Assembly: GCF_022234545.1 (NCBI RefSeq)
Contig: NZ_JAIEUI010000009.1
Coordinates: 186,001 to 250,000, forward strand
Reading direction: 5' to 3'
From: Paenibacillus piscarius
GTDB taxonomy: Bacteria; Bacillota; Bacilli; Paenibacillales; Paenibacillaceae
DNA: 64,000 nucleotides
A program made the translations under genes and the position numbers. This document shows positions 18,480 through 26,638 of the stretch, piece by piece. The notes under the pieces were generated by a model. That model saw nothing but the letters and a program-made list of their open reading frames with translations, did no database searches and had not been told where the DNA came from. How positions within the stretch are numbered: position 1 is the first letter of the stretch; every line of letters begins with the position of its first letter.

Positions 18480-20914
18480 GAAACGGGAAGCAATGCGTAG
18501 TTACCGGGCTCGGGGCCATTTGTGCGAATGGAGCGGATGCAGAGGTATTCTGGAATAACAGCATACAAGGACAGAACGGCATCCAGCTCATTTCGCCTGA
18601 GAAGCTGGGTCGCGATATCACGGGGTGGTACGGTGAGGCCGAAGAAGTTATTTCATTAGCCGGAAATGGACGGGAATACCGGAGAATGGACAGGACTTCA
18701 TTGCTATGCCTGAAGGCTGCTGAAGAAGCAGTGACACACTCCGGCGCGGATTTCAGCAGGATGGACAGACAGCGTATAAGTGTTGTGATGGGAAGCTGTA
18801 CAGGCGGGCCAAGCAGTGCAGAACGCATGTTGACAAGGCTGCTGGGCGGAAAGAGATTATCCCCATATGATGTACTTAATATTCCTATCCATGCTACAGC
18901 CGGGCATATTGCCAGACATTATAGCCTGAGTGGTTCTGTAACCAACATTGCCAACGCTTGTGCGGCAGGAGCTATGAGTATCGCTTATGCCTGTGATCTG
19001 ATCCGTTACGGTCAGGCCGATCTGGTCATTGCCGGCGGGGCAGACGCCTTTGCCAAGCTCCAGTTCGGCGGCTTCTATGCCCTTAAGGCTCTGGATGCCT
19101 CTCCGTGCTCTCCCTTCAGCAGAAGTGAAGGAATCTCGCTCGGCGAAGGAGCCGGTGTTCTGGTTATCGAGTCCAGGGAGCATGCGATCGGCCGCGGCGC
19201 CAAGATACTGGCAGAGGTGCTGGGCTACGGCATCACCTCCGATGCCTATCATATCACAGCTCCGCGCCCTGACGGCGAAGGGCAGATTGCCGCCATTCGT
19301 CTTGCACTGGAAGAGGCCGGACTTGCCGGCGCAGAGATAGGTTATCTCAATGCGCATGGAACAGGAACACCGCTGAATGATACTGCCGAGCAGAAGGCCC
19401 TGGAGGCGGTTTTTGCTCCTGAAGAGATTGCTGTAAGCTCCACCAAATCCATGATCGGACATTGTCTTGGAGCAGCGGGAGCCTTAGAAGCCGTGATTAC
19501 GATTCAAGCCCTTAAGCATCAGCAGATTCCTCCTACTATTCATTCGGGCGGCAACAAGCAATCCCGGTTTAACTTTGTGCCGGATACTGCGCAGCCTGGA
19601 AGCTTTGAATATGCGATGTCGAACTCTTTTGCATTTGGAGGAAATAATGCAAGCCTGATTTTTGCCAAGAATTCTTATAACAACGTAAAAGAGTCATTAA
19701 ATAAACAAAGAGTCTACATAACAGGAATCGGACTCATCACTTCACAGGGCGGGGATATTGCTGCCTATTGGAAGAATATGAATGACGCGGATACGGAGGA
19801 GGCTATGGGCATGGAGGCTACCGGCGCCCTCGTGCCTGACTCCCGCCTTGCTGCTGAAGGCATCTCTCCGGCATACACCCGAAGAATGGACAGGTTATCC
19901 AAGCTGCTATTGTTCTCTGGCCTTGGTGCCATTCGGGATTCAGGCCTGGAGATGGATGAACAGCAGTCGCAGGATACCGGACTGATTGTAGGCACTTCGG
20001 ACGGTCCGGCGGACGAAATCCGCAGCTTCCTGGAGCAATTGCTGGCCAAGGGCGTCCAGGCAGGAAGTCCGATGCTGTTTCCCAATACCGTCTATAATGC
20101 CGCCGCCGCCCAGCTGTCGATCAGCCAGCGGATTCAAGGCTGCAACATGACGGTAAGCAATGGCATTGCCTCCGGCCTGGATGCGATATGCGACAGCTTC
20201 GAGATGGTCAGAGCGCGGAGACATCAGGTGGTGCTCGCGGCCGGAGTGGACGAGTATTCAGATACGGCACATCTGCTCTATGACACGCTGCAAGCACTTG
20301 GCCGGCACGGGGAGGCATCACTGTCCAAGCCATACGGCTTCACCGGCGACGGATTCCTGCTGACGGAGGGTGCAGCAACGCTGGCCCTTGAATCTGAGGA
20401 TCATGCCATCTCACGTGGAGCTTGCTTATATGCGGAGATCACAGGGTATGGACGCTCTTACCAATTCTGTGCTCCCGGGAAGATTGATCCGGAAGGCACA
20501 GCCCTTGATCTTGCCATTCTGCAGGCCATAGCCATGTCGGGCCTGTGTCTGAAAGACATTGATGCGGTCGTTGGCTTCGCGAACGGGGATTCTGCCATCG
20601 ACAGGATGGAGCTGCGCAGCTACGGACGTGTGTTCGGCAGAAGGGCTGAGGATATACCGGTATATGCCATCAAGAGCCGGTTAGGTGAAGGGCGGGCGGG
20701 AATAAGCGCTGTGCAGGTTGCTCATGCCGCTATGCTCTTGCACAGCGGAGAACGTCCTGCACCCCAGAGAGGGAGCCTTCAGCCTTCGGGAACGGACTCT
20801 TCCAGGAGCAGTAAGGGATTCAATACCATTCTGGTCACCAGCTTTTCGTTCGGGGGCGGCTTCAGTGCCATCATACTAGAGCAAACCCCGGACCGGAGAG
20901 GAGAGCAATCATGA
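18476..20914 (+). CDS. Fused ketosynthase / chain-length-factor-like ketosynthase (KS-KS)
   Basis: An 812-residue protein made of two complete beta-ketoacyl-ACP synthase folds. KS1 (1-400) has an intact triad: C162 in NACAAG, H294 in NAHGTGT and H329 in KSMIGHCLGA. KS2 (410-800) keeps the fold but has lost all three: NGIASG (Ile at 564), FANGDSA (Asn at 703) and KSRLGEG (Glu at 738). This is the pattern of KS-alpha/KS-beta (CLF) pairs in type II polyketide and aryl-polyene systems, here joined in one chain by a linker of about 15 residues. It would elongate an acyl chain on the ACP and set its length. GTG start coupled to the ACP stop; four-base overlap with the ketoreductase gene. Confidence 0.88.
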   Translation: MRNGKQCVVTGLGAICANGADAEVFWNNSIQGQNGIQLISPEKLGRDITGWYGEAEEVISLAGNGREYRRMDRTSLLCLKAAEEAVTHSGADFSRMDRQRISVVMGSCTGGPSSAERMLTRLLGGKRLSPYDVLNIPIHATAGHIARHYSLSGSVTNIANACAAGAMSIAYACDLIRYGQADLVIAGGADAFAKLQFGGFYALKALDASPCSPFSRSEGISLGEGAGVLVIESREHAIGRGAKILAEVLGYGITSDAYHITAPRPDGEGQIAAIRLALEEAGLAGAEIGYLNAHGTGTPLNDTAEQKALEAVFAPEEIAVSSTKSMIGHCLGAAGALEAVITIQALKHQQIPPTIHSGGNKQSRFNFVPDTAQPGSFEYAMSNSFAFGGNNASLIFAKNSYNNVKESLNKQRVYITGIGLITSQGGDIAAYWKNMNDADTEEAMGMEATGALVPDSRLAAEGISPAYTRRMDRLSKLLLFSGLGAIRDSGLEMDEQQSQDTGLIVGTSDGPADEIRSFLEQLLAKGVQAGSPMLFPNTVYNAAAAQLSISQRIQGCNMTVSNGIASGLDAICDSFEMVRARRHQVVLAAGVDEYSDTAHLLYDTLQALGRHGEASLSKPYGFTGDGFLLTEGAATLALESEDHAISRGACLYAEITGYGRSYQFCAPGKIDPEGTALDLAILQAIAMSGLCLKDIDAVVGFANGDSAIDRMELRSYGRVFGRRAEDIPVYAIKSRLGEGRAGISAVQVAHAAMLLHSGERPAPQRGSLQPSGTDSSRSSKGFNTILVTSFSFGGGFSAIILEQTPDRRGEQS

Positions 20915-21648
20915 GGCAGGTAGCCGTAGTTACAGGAGGATCAAGAGGGATTGGCAGAGCGTGTGCACTGGGGCTGGCCCGGGCTGGTATGGATGTTGTG
21001 GTGAACTACCATGAGAACCAGGAACGGGCGCTTGAGGTTGTAGATACCATACACAGCTATGGAGTCCGGGCGATAGCTGTTCAGGCGGACGTCTCCCGGA
21101 GCGGCCAGGTGAAGCGGCTGTTTGAGGAGACGGCCCAGGCTTTTGGGACCATAGATGTGCTGATCAATAATGCAGGGATCTCGGATAGCACACTCGGCAT
21201 GATGATCAGCGATCAGCAGATGGAGCGGTCGATTGATACGAATCTTAAGGGGTGCATGTATTGCTGTAAACAAGCTGCCCTTCTGATGGTGCGGAATAAG
21301 CGGGGGAAAATCATCAACTTATCCTCAGTGAGCGCCTTCAAAGGGTTAACCGGGCAGTCCCTATATAGTGCGACTAAGGGGGCAGTCAATGCTTATACAA
21401 AGGTACTCGCCAAGGAGCTGGCGCGCTTTAACATTCAAGTGAACGCTGTAGCTCCGGGGTTTATTGAGACCGATATGGTATCCGCGCTGCCAGCGGCGAA
21501 GCAGGAGGAATACCTGAAGCTGATCCCTGCCCGGGCCTTCGGGAAGCCGGAGGATGTCGCCAACCTTGTCTGCTTCCTGAGCAGCGGCAAGGCGGATTAT
21601 ATTACTGGACAAGTCATGCTGGTAGACGGCGGGCTGGAGATCGGATGA
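20911..21648 (+). CDS. 3-oxoacyl-ACP reductase (FabG-like SDR)
   Basis: A 245-residue classical short-chain dehydrogenase. The cofactor motif is TGGSRGIGRA (8-17), NNAG is at about 86-89, and the catalytic Ser and YSATK are in INLSSVSAFKGLTGQSLYSATKG. It would reduce each beta-keto group with NADPH. The start ATG overlaps the ketosynthase stop and the end overlaps the frame of the dehydratase, so the genes are tightly coupled. Context (ACP, KS-CLF, DH) rather than sequence alone indicates an ACP-bound substrate. Confidence 0.9.
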   Translation: MRQVAVVTGGSRGIGRACALGLARAGMDVVVNYHENQERALEVVDTIHSYGVRAIAVQADVSRSGQVKRLFEETAQAFGTIDVLINNAGISDSTLGMMISDQQMERSIDTNLKGCMYCCKQAALLMVRNKRGKIINLSSVSAFKGLTGQSLYSATKGAVNAYTKVLAKELARFNIQVNAVAPGFIETDMVSALPAAKQEEYLKLIPARAFGKPEDVANLVCFLSSGKADYITGQVMLVDGGLEIG

Positions 21649-21659
21649 GGGGGGGCAGT

Positions 21660-22073
21660 ATGAACGAGATCTATTCATTGCTTGAGCAGCGGCCGCCATT
21701 CCTGTTCCTGGACAAGCTTCTGGAGCTGGAACAGGGAGTCTGCGCCAAGGCTGTGAAGAATATCAGCATGAATGAGCCGTTCTTCAGCGGACATTTTCCC
21801 CGTCAGCCGATCATGCCCGGTGCCTTGATTATGGAGGCGGCCGCCCAGCTCTGTGCCGTTGTCATGGGCAGAGCAGATGAACCGCAGGATAAGCTCCCCG
21901 TCCTGATCAAGGTGGAGCTGATGAAGTTCCTGAAGCCTGTCGTTCCGGGAGACCGCCTGGAGCTGGAAGCCCGGCTCCTGTCAGGCACACCGTCATTATT
22001 CAAGTTTAGCGTAGAAGGCTTTGTTGAAGGCCGGAAGGCGGCAAGCGGTATTCTCGTATTTTCATTCATCTAG
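21660..22073 (+). CDS. 3-hydroxyacyl-ACP dehydratase, FabZ/hotdog type
   Basis: A 137-residue hotdog-fold protein. RPPFLFLDKLLEL, the GHFPRQPIMPG motif with the catalytic His, and the Glu in LIMEAAAQL are FabZ hallmarks. It would remove water to give a trans-2-enoyl chain. I start at the ATG 21660 because AGGGGGG is five bases upstream; an ATG at 21645 overlapping the ketoreductase stop is possible. No enoyl reductase gene accompanies it, so if the set works alone the chain should stay unsaturated. Confidence 0.88.
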   Translation: MNEIYSLLEQRPPFLFLDKLLELEQGVCAKAVKNISMNEPFFSGHFPRQPIMPGALIMEAAAQLCAVVMGRADEPQDKLPVLIKVELMKFLKPVVPGDRLELEARLLSGTPSLFKFSVEGFVEGRKAASGILVFSFI

Positions 22074-22107
22074 TCAGTATAACCACAATTAAGAGCGGAG
22101 GCGCAAT

Positions 22108-23493
22108 ATGTACAGAGTCAGCAATTATACGATTTCCATTCCATTAACCGAGGACAAGGACAGATTCATGTTAGTGCACGGATATTCCGGGGCATTCGAT
22201 ATTGTGAACGAGTCGATCCACCAGGCACTGCGCAGCAGTGCAACGGAGGAGGAGCTGCTGCGCGAGATCACAGCCGGGGACAGACAAGTGTTGGAACAGA
22301 GGGGATACCTCACCACGAAGACCCAAGAGGAAGAGCTGCAGACACTGGGCAAAATTTCGGAGGTGCTGCATCGGGCAAGCTCCAAGGTGATATCGGTAAC
22401 GCTGATTCCTACATATAACTGTAATTTCCGCTGCGAGTACTGTTTTGAGAAGAAATTATTCGATAAAGGAAAAGATTACCTGAAGCGCTCCATGGACGCT
22501 GAGACGCTTACCGCAGTCTTCGGCCAGATTGACAAGTATCGGGAAGAGGGCTACCAGATTGGCCAGGTGACCTTGTTCGGCGGGGAGCCGCTGCTGCGGA
22601 CAAGCTATTCCGTAGTGAAGCAAATCGTAGATTTGTGCAAAGAAAGAGAGATTACGCTGTTCGCTGTAACCAACGGCCATGATCTGAAACATTATCAGGA
22701 CCTGCTTACCAAGGACGGGATCAATTCGATCCAGATTACCCTGGACGGCGAGGAAGCAACGCATGACAGCCGAAGATACCTCGCCGGAGGCCAGCCGACC
22801 TTCGCCCGGATCGTGGAGAATATCACGATGGCGCTGGAGCAGGGAGTTCATGTGGCCGTCCGTTCCAATGTCAACAAGCGCAATATGGCCCAGCTCGAAG
22901 GATTGATGAAGCTCTACCAGGATAAGGGATGGACGGACTATCCGAATTTCAGCTATTACTTCAAATCGACGCATAAATGCTATGAAGAGCCAGCGGAGGC
23001 TATCACTGACGTAGAACTGATGGAGAAGCTGAATTCCATATACGGCGGTGTCGAAGGCTTCTCCTTCAATAGTATCTACAGCAATCTGACCCGCACCCTG
23101 GGCAGCATGTTCAAGAGCGAAGGCTATGCCCCGCTTAGGGCCGGGTATTGCGGAGCCACCACCGGGATGTTCACCGTTGATCCCTATGGAGACATCTATC
23201 CCTGCTGGGATGTTCTGGGCGACCGCGAAGAGAGCATTGGTGTGGTCAACCTGGAGCAAGCGTGCTTTGATCTGAATGAACGCTCTGCATTCTGGCGGGG
23301 ACGGACGGCTGACAAGATTGAGGAGTGTGCCACCTGCAAATACGCTCTGTTCTGCGGCGGCGGCTGCGGGGCTCATGCCAACATTGCCAATAAAGATCAT
23401 TACACGGCATACTGCGAGAATTTCAAGCTGATTTTTGATGAGGTGGTTGCCGGCCTGTACAGCAAGATCCTGAAGGAACCGGCACAGGTATAG
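22108..23493 (+). CDS. Radical SAM/SPASM peptide maturase
   Basis: A 461-residue radical SAM enzyme. The [4Fe-4S] motif CxxxCxxC is at C105/C109/C112 (PTYNCNFRCEYCFE) and GGEP at about 158-161. A C-terminal SPASM domain holds auxiliary-cluster cysteines (C348, C366, C407, C410, C416, C420, C436: YCGATTGMF, YPCWDVLGD, CATCKYALFCGGGCG). The N-terminal 90 residues form a small winged-helix-like segment that may recognise the leader peptide. Such enzymes crosslink, epimerise or oxidise ribosomal peptides; three candidate substrates follow within 31 bp. CGGAGG precedes the ATG. Which modification it makes cannot be told from sequence. Confidence 0.9.
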   Translation: MYRVSNYTISIPLTEDKDRFMLVHGYSGAFDIVNESIHQALRSSATEEELLREITAGDRQVLEQRGYLTTKTQEEELQTLGKISEVLHRASSKVISVTLIPTYNCNFRCEYCFEKKLFDKGKDYLKRSMDAETLTAVFGQIDKYREEGYQIGQVTLFGGEPLLRTSYSVVKQIVDLCKEREITLFAVTNGHDLKHYQDLLTKDGINSIQITLDGEEATHDSRRYLAGGQPTFARIVENITMALEQGVHVAVRSNVNKRNMAQLEGLMKLYQDKGWTDYPNFSYYFKSTHKCYEEPAEAITDVELMEKLNSIYGGVEGFSFNSIYSNLTRTLGSMFKSEGYAPLRAGYCGATTGMFTVDPYGDIYPCWDVLGDREESIGVVNLEQACFDLNERSAFWRGRTADKIEECATCKYALFCGGGCGAHANIANKDHYTAYCENFKLIFDEVVAGLYSKILKEPAQV

Positions 23494-23524
23494 ACAGCAT
23501 CCCTTCCGAAAGGAGGTGACAACT

Positions 23525-23713
23525 ATGCAGACAGAGACTGTTCAATCGTTGAACAAGAATGTTAGCTTCAATGAGCAAATGGATATTCTGTTCCAGGAAT
23601 TAACCGAGCGGACCGAAATGTCCTGTTCCAGCAATCATTGTACGATCGTTAGTACCACTCCAGGCGGGGGGTCGTGTCTGGGCAATATTTCTTTCTGTGA
23701 TGTGAACCTGTAA
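23525..23713 (+). CDS. Candidate RiPP precursor peptide 1
   Basis: A 62-residue peptide with a perfect site AAAGGAGGTGA (23509-23519). The leader (about 1-32) has QSLNK, EQM and ELTERTEM. The core has four Cys (34, 39, 51, 58; C-x4-C-x11-C-x6-C) plus TTPGGGS. The leader is clearly homologous to the next two peptides while the core differs, the usual sign of a modified-peptide precursor family. It follows the radical SAM gene directly. I do not recognise a named precursor family. Confidence 0.8.
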   Translation: MQTETVQSLNKNVSFNEQMDILFQELTERTEMSCSSNHCTIVSTTPGGGSCLGNISFCDVNL

Positions 23714-23751
23714 GTCTGTAGCTTCTATATTACGTGAAGGAGGTGAGAACA

Positions 23752-23901
23752 ATGGAAAAAAGCATCCAATCTGTAAATCAGAGCATTGAGATTGATGAAC
23801 AAATGGAATTATTATTTGAAGAATTATCCGAAAGAACAGAAATGAGCTGCTCAGGCAATGCTTGTGGCGGTAACATTTCAGGATGTATTGTTGCAGCGTA
23901 A
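23752..23901 (+). CDS. Candidate RiPP precursor peptide 2
   Basis: A 49-residue peptide, short enough to be missed by length-filtered gene calling. AAGGAGGTGA (23737-23746) lies five bases before the ATG. The leader MEKSIQSVNQSIEIDEQM... LSERTEMS matches peptide 1 closely. The core is CSGNACGGNISGCIVAA with three Cys (33, 38, 45; C-x4-C-x6-C). The gene is more AT-rich than its neighbours. It is the simplest of the three cores and shows the minimal conserved element: ERTEM, then C-x4-C. Confidence 0.82.
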   Translation: MEKSIQSVNQSIEIDEQMELLFEELSERTEMSCSGNACGGNISGCIVAA

Positions 23902-23937
23902 ATGCATTTAACTGAACCGTGAAAGTGTGGTGATAAA

Positions 23938-24126
23938 ATGATCCAATCTTTGAACAAAGAAATCCGGGTGAACGAGCTGGATGAGATGATGCTTGAGCTG
24001 GAGGAAAGACCAGAAATGATCTGCTTCTTCCATGCCTGCGGCGGCGACCTCGGAACCGGCTGCCTCCCGGTAGCCTGTGCAGGATACCTGGGCCCAGGTA
24101 TCGGGGTTTGTCTCTTGGGTACTTAA
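23938..24126 (+). CDS. Candidate RiPP precursor peptide 3
   Basis: A 62-residue peptide with a shorter leader (MIQSLNKEIRVNELDEMM, then LEERPEM) and a long hydrophobic Gly-rich core with five Cys (29, 34, 42, 47, 58). The first pair keeps C-x4-C, followed by GGDLGTGC and PVACAGYLGPGIGVC. The ribosome site is poor (GTGGTGA), in contrast to peptides 1 and 2, so it may be made in smaller amounts. A strong hairpin follows the stop. Confidence 0.78.
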   Translation: MIQSLNKEIRVNELDEMMLELEERPEMICFFHACGGDLGTGCLPVACAGYLGPGIGVCLLGT

Positions 24127-24149
24127 TCGGCTACATATCATCATGAATA

Positions 24150-24183
24150 AGACAGGTCGGGATGTTGTGCTCCCGGCCTGTCT
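24150..24183 (+). terminator. Strong hairpin between the precursor genes and the downstream operon
   Basis: AGACAGGTCGGGA / TCCCGGCCTGTCT, a 13-bp stem with one G-U pair and an 8-base loop, but no T-run. It probably protects or partly terminates the upstream mRNA so that precursors are made in excess over the protease and acyltransferase. Confidence 0.55.
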
Positions 24184-24232
24184 ACCTATAACGCTGATAA
24201 TATGATCTATCTTCTGAGAAAGTAGTGATGTT

Positions 24233-25534
24233 ATGAATCAGCAGCTTGTTCCGAAGCTTAAGCAGGAAGTAACGGTTGAACAATTCGATTCCAGTATGAT
24301 CAGTGCCAGCTACCTGCTCAGCCATGGTTCACGGCAATGGCAGATATCGGAGCTTGTCTATAGTGTAGTATCTCTCGTGAACGGCAGGAATAGTGTGGAG
24401 GAGATTTGTAGTCAGGTGAATACGACGGGCGGACCGCGGATCGAACCCGAGTCCGTCCATTATATTATACATGAGCTCCTATGGAAGAAGGGGGTGCTTG
24501 AAGGTTCAGAGAATACGGACGCTCCCAAGAAATCGCTGACCCAGAGCTTATGGCTGCGGGGGACGCTGATGAAGGCGGGCCTCGTAGGGAAATTCCGGTT
24601 CCTGGGTGTGCTGTACAATCCCAGAATATTCGTCTATCTTGCGGGCATCGGGCTGATCTCACAGCTATGGCTGTTGTCTTATTTGCTGCATCCCGGAACC
24701 TATCAGGCTGTACTTAACACCAACGGCCAAGGCTTCCTGTATCTTCTGGGTACAGGGCTGCTGGTCACGTTGTTCCATGAGCTGGGTCATGCCAGTGCGG
24801 CTATGCACTATAAGATTGCACCCGGGAATATAGGCTTTGGAATCTATTATGTCATGCCGGTGTTCTATTCGGATGTCACCAAGGTATGGAAGCTATCCCG
24901 GATGCAGCGGGTGATGGTGGATGTCGGCGGCATCTATTTTCATTCCCTGCTGCTGCTCGCGATTTATAGTGCCGGCTGGCTGTTCTCCAATCCCTACTTA
25001 ATGGTGTGTGCCATCGTGTTATCGGTAGAGACGGTGCTTAATCTGAATCCGTTCATCAAGCTGGACGGGTATTGGATTCTGTCCGATTTAACGGGAATCC
25101 CCAATCTTCAGGAGCAGATGAAGAAGTTTCTGGCAAGCAAGGTCAAGGGCTTGTTCCGCCGTACTGAAGAGGTGAAATTCAACCTTCCTATCGGCAAAAA
25201 GGAAAAGGTATTCTTCTATATTTATGTGGTCAGCAGCTCCTTGTTCATGACCTTTTTCTTCTATTGGATCTTCTCGATGGCTTACACGGTGCTCACCCAT
25301 CTGGATAAATTGCAGGCCATCGTGATGGTGGACTACAAGAATCTGTCTTTATGGAGCGCAATAACACAGGTGTTCCGGAATATCTTCAATAATTTTGTTT
25401 ATCTGATTTCATTATTTTTTGTGGGGAGAATGGCTTACGGATTCGGAGGCAAGCTGATTCGTCCTGTTGCATACGCTATCCAGAGGAGGGTCCGGCGTGA
25501 GAAAACAGATCAGCGGGTTTCAGAGCATTCCTGA
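24233..25534 (+). CDS. PqqD-like/M50 membrane metalloprotease of the RiPP cluster
   Basis: A 433-residue protein. Residues 1-90 resemble a PqqD-type winged helix (QWQISELVYSVVSLVNGRNSVEEICSQ), the fold used to bind RiPP leaders. The rest is polytopic, with HELGH (H182, E183, H186) and a distal NLNPFIKLDGYWIL segment (Asp278), the M50 zinc-site pair also seen in YydH-like proteins next to radical SAM peptides. The likely role is leader removal or handling at the membrane. The ribosome site is weak and it lies beyond a hairpin, so expression is probably low. It overlaps the next gene by 38 bases. Confidence 0.82.
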   Translation: MNQQLVPKLKQEVTVEQFDSSMISASYLLSHGSRQWQISELVYSVVSLVNGRNSVEEICSQVNTTGGPRIEPESVHYIIHELLWKKGVLEGSENTDAPKKSLTQSLWLRGTLMKAGLVGKFRFLGVLYNPRIFVYLAGIGLISQLWLLSYLLHPGTYQAVLNTNGQGFLYLLGTGLLVTLFHELGHASAAMHYKIAPGNIGFGIYYVMPVFYSDVTKVWKLSRMQRVMVDVGGIYFHSLLLLAIYSAGWLFSNPYLMVCAIVLSVETVLNLNPFIKLDGYWILSDLTGIPNLQEQMKKFLASKVKGLFRRTEEVKFNLPIGKKEKVFFYIYVVSSSLFMTFFFYWIFSMAYTVLTHLDKLQAIVMVDYKNLSLWSAITQVFRNIFNNFVYLISLFFVGRMAYGFGGKLIRPVAYAIQRRVRREKTDQRVSEHS

Positions 25535-26615
25535 ACGGGAAATGCTGGATTGCCGGATCACATCCTTCAGGGAGATTCTGAGATATTATGGAATTATGCT
25601 GGATTCCGCCCCGATCTTCCTGTTATCCGGCGGTGCGGGATTCCAGTTCGGCCATCTTGCACTGCCGGAGCTTGCGGGGGTGAAATTCTGGTTCGCAGGC
25701 AGCTCTGTGCCCCGTCTGGAAGAAGAATTCATGAACCGTATCTCACTTCCCCGGCAGAAGTACTGTATTGCCAATGATTCTGAGGGTTGGGAGGTCATCA
25801 AGGGGTTCACGGACAGGGACACCCCCCTGCTCATGATGTTCGACAGCAGATACATAACCAGCGGGCCCGCAGACGGGGGAGCCAGTCTGGGTAAGCTGTA
25901 TAACCCGTCCATGACTGTTTTTGCCGGCTATGACACTGAACAGGAAGAAGCTTATATTGTGCTTCATCAGAATGACCGTCAGTCAGTGCTGCTGGTCACC
26001 TCCTTGCCTGATTTTTTGGGTTCACGGAACCATACAACCATCCCTTTCTCACCCGAAGGCATCTGTTATGAGCTGACCATAGATCCATCGTACCGGGAAT
26101 GGTTAAGGGCTGAATATCCGCTGCTTCTGAAGAGTGCAATGCTGGATACGTGTGAGCGCATGATCGGGAACCGGCCGATGGAGGCACTTGGTTCCGGGGC
26201 AGAGATTACGGATTGTGTACAGGGGATCTCAGGAATGAATAGACTGATTACAGAGATGGAGCAGTATGCTTCGGAGCTGACCGGGGCAGGAGGGTTCAAT
26301 GCCAAGGAGTTTGTTGTGACCTTTCTGATCCTAAGGGCTAACCTGGAGCAGGGCAGCTATACCTGCAGCAGAGAAGAGTTCGGCCGCAGCCTGCAGAAGG
26401 TCGCCGGCCTGTACGATCCTGGGGCGCTCCATGAACTGGGGCAGGAATTCATAGAGGCCGGCGGGCTTTGGCGCAGTGTTATGCGGCAGCTCTATAATGT
26501 AAGATTCCGTACTCAAGATCCTGCTGCTTATCTGGGTGAAGTCATAGCGATGTTCAGGCAGATTAAGAATAGGGAGCAGTTGCTGTTCAGCCGGCTGAAC
26601 AATATTTTGCAATGA
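25497..26615 (+). CDS. BtrH-like acyltransferase
   Basis: A 372-residue protein. The N-terminal half (about 10-140) fits the BtrH_N domain: REMLDCRITSFREILRYYG with the conserved Cys, then a Gly-rich FLLSGGAGFQFG segment. The C-terminal half is helical, like the DUF4872-type region that accompanies it. BtrH in butirosin synthesis moves an acyl group from a dedicated ACP onto its acceptor. Here an ACP and chain-building enzymes sit upstream in the same operon, so an ACP-to-peptide transfer is plausible but unproven. The residue before the Cys is Asp where family members often have His. Start is GTG 25497, six bases after GAGGAGGG. Confidence 0.7.
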   Translation: MRKQISGFQSIPEREMLDCRITSFREILRYYGIMLDSAPIFLLSGGAGFQFGHLALPELAGVKFWFAGSSVPRLEEEFMNRISLPRQKYCIANDSEGWEVIKGFTDRDTPLLMMFDSRYITSGPADGGASLGKLYNPSMTVFAGYDTEQEEAYIVLHQNDRQSVLLVTSLPDFLGSRNHTTIPFSPEGICYELTIDPSYREWLRAEYPLLLKSAMLDTCERMIGNRPMEALGSGAEITDCVQGISGMNRLITEMEQYASELTGAGGFNAKEFVVTFLILRANLEQGSYTCSREEFGRSLQKVAGLYDPGALHELGQEFIEAGGLWRSVMRQLYNVRFRTQDPAAYLGEVIAMFRQIKNREQLLFSRLNNILQ

Positions 26616-26638
26616 ATAGGAATTAAATTGTGAATTTC

